A DNA stretch of 34,052 nucleotides, from NCBI GenBank assembly GCA_007376805.1, contig VMGX01000005.1, positions 1 through 34,052 of the forward strand. The letters run 5' to 3'. This document shows, piece by piece, positions 29,510 to 34,052 of this stretch. The position numbers and the translations under genes were made by a program. The stretch is from Parcubacteria group bacterium Athens0714_16 (GTDB lineage Bacteria > Patescibacteriota > Minisyncoccia > Phycocordibacterales > 21-14-all-36-13). Every line of letters begins with the position of its first letter. The first letter of the stretch is position 1. Below the pieces are notes generated by a model. That model ran no database searches. It was not told where the DNA came from and saw nothing but the letters and a program-made list of their open reading frames with translations.

Positions 29510-30196
29510 TTATTGGGAGGTAATCTCTAGGCGAAGTTTTTTCGCAAGCAAAGAGGGCTTGTTTCTACACATAAATTCAATTTTACTGGCCGACCTGTGT
29601 GATTCTGGGTATAACAAACCACTCGCCATTAGGCGCCTTTCATGAACTTCGTGTAAAAGAACAAACCGTCGCTCTTTTGGAGAAAGATCATCGTCAATCC
29701 AAACTTCGTTTTTTGGTACAAACGAATAAACTTTGTCATGACCACCCTCAGTAAAATCGATAAAATAAAAGTCCCGCACAAGTTCGCCGTGAACAAGCCA
29801 CACTTCTAGCCCATTTTTGTAGGATGCGATTTGTTTTTTGTGAATTTGTTTTATAAGTGTCGTGTTCGTAAGTGATGGTTTTAAATCTTTAACCTCATCT
29901 GATTTAATTCTTTCTGCACGTTCAGATTTGCTAGCATGCATAAGGGCGGTTTTGTATTTCATCCCCCGTCGCATAAGATGCCACTCAACAAGAAGGTGAT
30001 GAATAAAAAACTCCTCTTCTCCGGGACTAAATTCTTTATCAATCCAAAATTCGTTTGTTGGAATAAAATGGAAAACGTAATGTTGTCCGAAATTTGTAAA
30101 TTCTTGATCAAAGTTTTCTCGAACATATTTCCCATCAACAAACCAAATCGTTATGTTCTTTATAACTTTAAATTTTTTTAAATATGGTTTTTTCAT
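29510..30196 (-). CDS. Two-repeat protein with an HExxxE-like motif, 228 aa
   Basis: Two related halves. Repeat 1 (about 14-98) has IWFVDGKYVRE, FHFIPTNEFWIDKEFSPGEEE and HHLLVEWHLMRRGMKYKTALMHAS. Repeat 2 (about 129-211) has VWLVHGELVRD, YSFVPKNEVWIDDDLSPKER and LHEVHERRLMASG-LYPESHRSAS. Repeat 2 keeps HEVHE and a later H, which could bind a metal as in small peptidases; in repeat 1 the first Glu and second His positions are changed (HHLLVE), so it may be inactive. No signal peptide. The function is unknown. Confidence 0.65.
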   Translation of the reverse strand: MKKPYLKKFKVIKNITIWFVDGKYVRENFDQEFTNFGQHYVFHFIPTNEFWIDKEFSPGEEEFFIHHLLVEWHLMRRGMKYKTALMHASKSERAERIKSDEVKDLKPSLTNTTLIKQIHKKQIASYKNGLEVWLVHGELVRDFYFIDFTEGGHDKVYSFVPKNEVWIDDDLSPKERRFVLLHEVHERRLMASGLLYPESHRSASKIEFMCRNKPSLLAKKLRLEITSQ

Positions 30197-30244
30197 ACAA
30201 AAAATATGACAAACAAAAATCGGTTGATAATTTTTTACTTACAG

Positions 30245-31003
30245 CTAGATTTGAAAACAATAACTTATCGAAACAAAAACCAAAACCATAAACAGAAATG
30301 TGTAAATTTGAGGCAAATTAATTCTGCTTGGTAATTTTTTTAGTTTCTTTGTGATAAACCATTCTGAAATTTCTATTAATAAAATTAAGGTTGCAAATCC
30401 AACAAGATTACCAGCAATTACATCACTAAAATAATGAACCCCCAAATAAAGACGGCTCAAATCAACCAACACAACTAGTGAAAGAAAAGACAGGAATGCT
30501 ATCGCCCGTATTTTTAATGATTCATAATTTCTAAAAATTAAATAAACTAGAAATCCATAAAATAAAACTACTGATGTGGCATGTCCACTTGGAAATGAAA
30601 AAGAGTTTGCTACTACTGCTCTTAAAAAAAGAGCTGGACGTTCTATGTGAAATAAATATTTGCTGACAATTGCAATGCCTTCTCCGACAGCAAGTGTTAG
30701 CCAAAGAAAAAATACATAAATATGTTGTTTGTTAAACCAAAAAAATATACTCAATATAGTTGATAAAGCAATAACAACTAAGGACTCTGCAAATAAAGTT
30801 ATAAAATAAAAGATATTGAGAAATGTTTCGTTACGAAAAATATAAAAAAAGTTGGTAATCCGCACATCAAACAATACCAGTGGGTTGTTTACAAGATAAC
30901 CTTGGACCATACCAAGCAGTAAAAAAAACGCATACAAAATAACGGCCGTAAAAACATGAATGGGTATATCTGCAAAATTAATTATGTTTAATACTTTCTT
31001 CAT
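30245..31003 (-). CDS. PAP2-family membrane phosphatase
   Basis: A type 2 phosphatidic-acid phosphatase or related lipid phosphatase, 252 residues, with about six membrane segments. All three catalytic motifs are present: K115 with R122-P123, PSGH (138-141), and SR...H...D (S183, R184, H190, D194). Substrate could be undecaprenyl diphosphate or phosphatidate. It stands alone, with an intergenic hairpin upstream. Confidence 0.9.
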   Translation of the reverse strand: MKKVLNIINFADIPIHVFTAVILYAFFLLLGMVQGYLVNNPLVLFDVRITNFFYIFRNETFLNIFYFITLFAESLVVIALSTILSIFFWFNKQHIYVFFLWLTLAVGEGIAIVSKYLFHIERPALFLRAVVANSFSFPSGHATSVVLFYGFLVYLIFRNYESLKIRAIAFLSFLSLVVLVDLSRLYLGVHYFSDVIAGNLVGFATLILLIEISEWFITKKLKKLPSRINLPQIYTFLFMVLVFVSISYCFQI

Positions 31004-31044
31004 ATAATAAAGTTTAGCAAATCAAAAATAAAACCACCAATACA

Positions 31045-31083
31045 AACATGACCGTTTTGTTAAAACAAAACGGTCATGTTTTA
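31045..31083 (-). terminator. Terminator between the small membrane protein and PAP2
   Basis: AACATGACCGTTTTGTT pairs with AACAAAACGGTCATGTT, with TTTA following on the + strand and a weak T tract on the minus strand. Confidence 0.7.
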
Positions 31084-31101
31084 TAATTTTAAATATATTG
31101 A

Positions 31102-31338
31102 TTACTTCTTTCTTCGCAACACAAACAAAACTCCCGCAGAAAAAATGAAGGAAATTAAGTTAAGCCATGCAATAGATCCAAGTCCAGAAATAAATCCGTC
31201 CAAAACAAGCAAGAAAACACCCGCTGTATAAATACCAACAAAAGAAGAATTAATTCGTGTGTCTTTTTTATTGGTCAATAAACTAAACTCATAAAGCCAC
31301 GCAACACAAATAATGATTAACCCAAGTATAGTTAACAT
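31102..31338 (-). CDS. Small membrane protein, 78 aa
   Basis: Three hydrophobic segments (about 2-18, 33-50 and 54-72) with a basic end (LRRKK). The first and second are joined by TNKKDTRIN. No family is recognised. Confidence 0.55.
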   Translation of the reverse strand: MLTILGLIIICVAWLYEFSLLTNKKDTRINSSFVGIYTAGVFLLVLDGFISGLGSIAWLNLISFIFSAGVLFVLRRKK

Positions 31339-31394
31339 ATGTTTTTTTAATTATTTTTTTTTATAAATATTCCAAATCGACCAAAGTAAAAATT

Positions 31395-31414
31395 GGGCGA
31401 CTAGAGAGAATCGG
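31395..31414 (-). repeat. Duplicate of the tRNA-His 3' end
   Basis: A 20-bp exact copy of the tRNA-His 3' end (31560-31579), 165 bp away in the same orientation; with TT before it, the match is 22 bp. The intervening DNA contains a GC-rich island (31450-31495) that differs from the AT-rich flanks. Confidence 0.75.
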
Positions 31415-31557
31415 GGTCAAGTTTCTAATTCGTTTTGTTCATAAGAACTTCCTCCCCGAGCTCGGCGACCCAGAGGGTACCCCGCCTCCGCTTTTCGATT
31501 CTCTATACCCACTCCAAAAATACAGTTGCCAAACACTTTGTGTTTGTCTCATTATTT
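31415..31557. other. GC-rich island between tRNA-His repeats
   Basis: Contains GGGTACCC and CCGAGCTCGG palindromes, an AGAGAATCG/CGATTCTCT inverted pair (31403-31411 with 31496-31504), and no convincing gene. It might be a structured tail of the tRNA precursor or a small inserted fragment. Confidence 0.4.
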
Positions 31558-31559
31558 TT

Positions 31560-31632
31560 GGGCGACTAGAGAGAATCGGACTCTCAACTTCGGTTCCACA
31601 AACCGAGGTTTTACCATTAAACTATAGTCGCC
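31560..31632 (-). tRNA. tRNA-His (GUG)
   Basis: 73 nt. The acceptor stem GGCGACT/AGTCGCC is perfect, and the anticodon stem TCGGT/ACCGA holds the loop TTGTGGA with anticodon GTG. Discriminator base C73 is as required for His. The T-loop reads TCCGATT, lacking the usual second T. CCA is not encoded and G-1 is not encoded (T there). Confidence 0.88.
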
Positions 31633-31692
31633 ATATAAAATATATTATATTAGAAATGGTTTAATAACAAACTGTTTAAATTACTCTATTTG

Positions 31693-31776
31693 TGCACGAG
31701 AGAGGACTTGAACCTCCACACCCGTAAGGGCATATCCACCTCAAGGATACGTGTATACCAATTTCACCACTCGTGC
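31693..31776 (-). tRNA. tRNA-Leu (GAG)
   Basis: 84 nt with the long variable arm of class II tRNAs. The acceptor is GCACGAG/CTCGTGC with discriminator A, and the anticodon loop TTGAGGT gives GAG (codons CTC/CTT). It begins 1 nt after the stop codon of the LAGLIDADG gene, so it is probably processed from the same transcript. Confidence 0.9.
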
Positions 31777-31777
31777 A

Positions 31778-32458
31778 TTATTTTATCAAATACTTTTTTT
31801 GTTGTTTCTTTTCTGTCTTTAGGGCTTTTTCTATTTTTACAAGCTTCCTGGATAAACAAACAACGCTGTGATTGTAATACATTTTTTTAATAATTTCTAA
31901 TGCTTCTTTTTTTGCATATTTTAATTGGAAAGCAGAATTTTTCTTGCTTTTCCCGATATAACCAGAAACGTTGATTTTGTTATTTAATTCTTCTCTAATC
32001 CATTCTATGTGTTTTTTGCTTGCAGAAACAAATTCTATATAAAACATATGACTCGAACGCCATCTTGGGTCCCAGTATGAGTAAAATGTCCCATCACCAT
32101 CAAAACAACCCCTCAAAAAATCAAAAAAATACTTTTCTGGTATATTTAATTTCCCCATTGTCAGTGATTTTTTTGGAGTTAAACCAATAGAAAAAAGAAA
32201 ATCGTAAAACATTCTATTTTTAAATTGGATTCTCAAACACTTGTCTCCTTTTTGGTTTCGCTTATTACCTATTTTAAAATTTATCCCAACACACTTAGAA
32301 AAATTCAATAACTGTTCTCTGTCCTTGGATGTTAAATCGATTAATAAACCATCATTAGACAAACAACCATCCGTGACAAGTAAACCAATTGCATAAGCCA
32401 AATTTGAATTCCACTTCTCGTTTATAATTTTCTTTGGTTTTGGTCCACTCTTTCCCAT
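31778..32458 (-). CDS. LAGLIDADG homing-endonuclease-like protein
   Basis: A 226-residue free-standing protein with both LAGLIDADG helices: AYAIGLLVTDG (21-31) and FLRGCFDGDG (114-123), each with its catalytic acid. It is not inside another gene, intron or intein here. The ATG at 32458 is preferred; the TATAAT at 32465-32470 stands so close that the message is probably leaderless. Besides being selfish endonucleases, some members act as regulators, so cleavage activity is not certain. Confidence 0.85.
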   Translation of the reverse strand: MGKSGPKPKKIINEKWNSNLAYAIGLLVTDGCLSNDGLLIDLTSKDREQLLNFSKCVGINFKIGNKRNQKGDKCLRIQFKNRMFYDFLFSIGLTPKKSLTMGKLNIPEKYFFDFLRGCFDGDGTFYSYWDPRWRSSHMFYIEFVSASKKHIEWIREELNNKINVSGYIGKSKKNSAFQLKYAKKEALEIIKKMYYNHSVVCLSRKLVKIEKALKTEKKQQKKYLIK

Positions 32459-32464
32459 GTAAAT

Positions 32465-32493
32465 ATTATACCGCCTCAAGGTAGTAGCGTCTA
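32465..32493 (-). promoter_or_regulatory. Promoter of the LAGLIDADG gene (leaderless)
   Basis: On the minus strand TAGACG (32488-32493), a 17-nt spacer and TATAAT (32465-32470), ending 6 nt before the ATG. Confidence 0.6.
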
Positions 32494-32510
32494 CTAGTTA
32501 TAAAAAAATT

Positions 32511-32537
32511 AAAAAACCATAACAATGTTATGGTTTT
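32511..32537 (-). terminator. Terminator of rplS
   Basis: AAAAAACCATAAC pairs with GTTATGGTTTTTT (with an AAT loop), giving a stem with its own T tail on both strands. Confidence 0.85.
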
Positions 32538-32543
32538 TTAAAC

Positions 32544-33056
32544 TTACTCCTCTTTTTTTGTTTCTGTAGATTGATTTTCCTGTTCTTTCAAAATTTTCTT
32601 ATTTTCTTCATCGGCTAAATCTTTTTTCTTTTTTTCATCTTCTTTTCTCTTTTCGTCTATTCCGCTTAGTGTAGAAATATCTACCATCTTTGCCTTTCTC
32701 ATTTGTTTTTTAATTTCTTTTGAGGCCTTGTCTCTTATGTAGTAAAGTTTTGCTCTTCTTACTTTTGCTCTTTTTGTTATTTCAATCTTGTCTATTATTG
32801 GAGAATATAGTGGAAAAATTTTTTCAACACCAACCCCGTCCAAAACTCTTCTTACGGTAAAAGTTGCTCCGGCTTCGTTCCCATGTTTTTTCGCAAGAAC
32901 AATCCCCTCAAAGGCCTGAACCCTCGTTTTGCCTTTGTCTTGAATCTTTTGCCACACACGAATTGTATCACCTGACTTAATACCAAGGTTTCTTCTTTCT
33001 TCCATATTTACTGGAGACGTTTTTGTATTTAATTTTATTACTGTCTTTGCGGTCAT
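32544..33056 (-). CDS. rplS: Ribosomal protein L19 with acidic/basic tail
   Basis: L19 lies at the 30S-50S interface. The core has SGDTIRVWQKIQDKGKTRVQAFEGIVLAKK and FTVRRVLDGVGVEKIFPLYSPIID; RRAKLYYIRDK closes it. A charged 55-residue tail of Lys and Glu follows, so the length is 170 against 115. I chose the ATG at 33056 rather than TTG at 33068. Confidence 0.95.
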   Translation of the reverse strand: MTAKTVIKLNTKTSPVNMEERRNLGIKSGDTIRVWQKIQDKGKTRVQAFEGIVLAKKHGNEAGATFTVRRVLDGVGVEKIFPLYSPIIDKIEITKRAKVRRAKLYYIRDKASKEIKKQMRKAKMVDISTLSGIDEKRKEDEKKKKDLADEENKKILKEQENQSTETKKEE

Positions 33057-33108
33057 AATGGAGAACAATTTAACACAGACGGCGAATTACCGCAATATTT
33101 TAAATTTC

Positions 33109-33831
33109 TTATTTTAAAAACGTTAATGCTTTTTCAAAATCGTCTGGTAGTGGTGCTTCTATTTTTAAAACAGTTCCATTTAGATTTTTAAATTCAATAG
33201 AAAATGCATGAAGAGCCAGTCGTTCAAAACCTAGGGCACATTCTCTTCTATCGGCATATAATTTATCACAAACGACGGGATGATTTATTAATTTAAAATG
33301 AACACGAATTTGGTGTGTTCTTCCGGTCTTGGGGCTAACTTCCACAAAAGAAAAACTTTTGTTTCTTATTAAAATTTTATATTCCGTTATTGCGTCCCTC
33401 AATTTTCCTCTTGCCTTATCAGACGCTGACCACTGCTTAAAATCTCTTCTGCTTTTCCCAATTGGCTTATCTATCACCCCGCTGTTTTCTTTTATTTCTC
33501 CATAAACAAAAGCTCTGTATGTTTTTTTAACTTCTCTGTTTTTGAATTGGTTCTTTAAATTTAAAAATGTTTCTTGGTTTTTTACAACCAAAAGAACGCC
33601 GGACGTTTCTCTGTCTATACGATGAACTACCCCCGGTCTTTTTATTTCTCCGCCACCAATAAGTTTTAGTGGTTCCCCAACATCTTTTGTGTTCGGGTAA
33701 TTTTTAAGAATCCAGTCGCATAGGTTTGGCTCGTCTGTTTTTCCATCATTATGCACAACAAGCCCACTTGGTTTGTTTACTGCAACAATATTTTCATCCT
33801 CGTATATTATTTTTACTTCATCCAAAATCAT
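33109..33831 (-). CDS. RluA-family 23S rRNA pseudouridine synthase
   Basis: 240 residues. VNKPSGLVVHNDG and VVHRIDRETSGVLLV (catalytic D73) define the RluA/RluC/RluD family, and GRTHQIRVHF is the second signature. There is no N-terminal S4 domain. The exact target uridine is not determined. It lies upstream of rplS, 40 nt away. Confidence 0.92.
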   Translation of the reverse strand: MILDEVKIIYEDENIVAVNKPSGLVVHNDGKTDEPNLCDWILKNYPNTKDVGEPLKLIGGGEIKRPGVVHRIDRETSGVLLVVKNQETFLNLKNQFKNREVKKTYRAFVYGEIKENSGVIDKPIGKSRRDFKQWSASDKARGKLRDAITEYKILIRNKSFSFVEVSPKTGRTHQIRVHFKLINHPVVCDKLYADRRECALGFERLALHAFSIEFKNLNGTVLKIEAPLPDDFEKALTFLK

Positions 33832-33896
33832 AAATTTATATTAGCATAAAGTTGTTTAATCTCATTTTTTATTATAATATAAAACCGTTTAGATAG

Positions 33897-33970
33897 GGGC
33901 GATTAGCTCAGTTGGTTAGAGCAATTGTTTTACACACAATAGGCCGGGGGTTCGAATCCTCCATCGCCCA
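33897..33970 (+). tRNA. tRNA-Val (UAC)
   Basis: 74 nt: acceptor GGGCGAT/ATCGCCC with discriminator A; D-arm AGCTCAGTTGGTTAGAGC; anticodon stem ATTGT/ACAAT with loop TTTACAC (anticodon TAC); and T-arm GGGGGTTCGAATCCTCC. CCA is not encoded. The remaining 82 nt of the window hold no recognised feature. Confidence 0.95.
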
Positions 33971-34052
33971 CAAACATAAGCTTAACGGCTTTGTTGAAGA
34001 AGTTTTTGTTTTGACAAATTAGCAGATGAGCAAGCAAATTTATTTGCTTGTG

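Noticed and set aside
31395-31632. Complete integrated element bounded by att sites
   Set aside because: Only 143 bp lie between the direct repeats and no integrase is nearby; at most a scar.
1-34052. Recoded TGA (Gly) as in Gracilibacteria or SR1
   Set aside because: Recognised genes have no in-frame TGA, and several (for example the gene at 128 and the one at 1183) end on TGA at the expected length.

Overview
The window is an AT-rich stretch of a small-genome bacterium, most likely a Candidate Phyla Radiation (Patescibacteria) member and probably a parcubacterium. The reasons are: no L30 gene (rpmD) lies between S5 and L15, which abut by 2 nt; tuf and the S10/spc ribosomal cluster are followed by secY-adk-map-ndk; ribosomal leaders mostly lack a Shine-Dalgarno sequence; many small proteins are unrecognised; and there is a diversity-generating retroelement (DGR). 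The lineage is inferred from gene content only. The code appears standard, with TGA used as a stop.

Layout. 1-1590 (+): three small orphan genes, including a 25-residue Cys-rich peptide, plus a promoter-to-terminator structured RNA candidate. 1746-3048 (+): infC-rpmI-rplT. 3088-5220 (-): a beta-CASP nuclease, a membrane protein and a 6S-like RNA candidate. 5412-21559 (-): the ribosomal superoperon read as tuf, rpsJ, rplC, rplD, rplW, rplB // rpsS, rplV, rpsC, rplP, rpmC, rpsQ, rplN, rplX, rplE, rpsZ, rpsH, rplF, rplR, rpsE, rplO, secY, adk, map, ndk. It is split at // by a + strand membrane-protein gene with its own promoter and terminator.

21733-26962 holds the DGR: a reverse transcriptase (-), an Avd-like accessory protein on the opposite strand, a 126-bp template repeat (TR), and two target genes (23597-24241 and 26193-26774), each ending in a 126-bp variable repeat (VR). 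VR1 differs from TR at 11 positions, all adenines of the TR sense strand. VR2 differs at 24 positions, 23 of them adenines. Each target has a consensus sigma70-type promoter, a Shine-Dalgarno sequence and the same terminator. A TM-helix channel-like protein and an HTH protein lie between the two targets.

27112-28260 (-): rplJ-rplL with an L10-leader-like element. 28342-31338 (-): envelope and hypothetical genes (SIMPL, a 56-aa Thr-rich peptide, a two-repeat HExxx protein, PAP2 phosphatase, a small membrane protein). 31395-32493 (-): a LAGLIDADG homing-endonuclease-like gene abutting tRNA-Leu and tRNA-His, with a duplicated tRNA-His 3' end. 32544-33831 (-): rplS and an RluA-family pseudouridine synthase. 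33897-33970 (+): tRNA-Val.

Intergenic DNA is rich in dispersed elements: a 150-bp repeat shared by the infC-rpmI and rpsS-rplV gaps; leader elements with terminal inverted repeats next to start codons; 8-bp tandem repeats; and ATCTGCG repeats. Housekeeping genes mostly lack Shine-Dalgarno sequences, whereas the accessory genes have strong ones.
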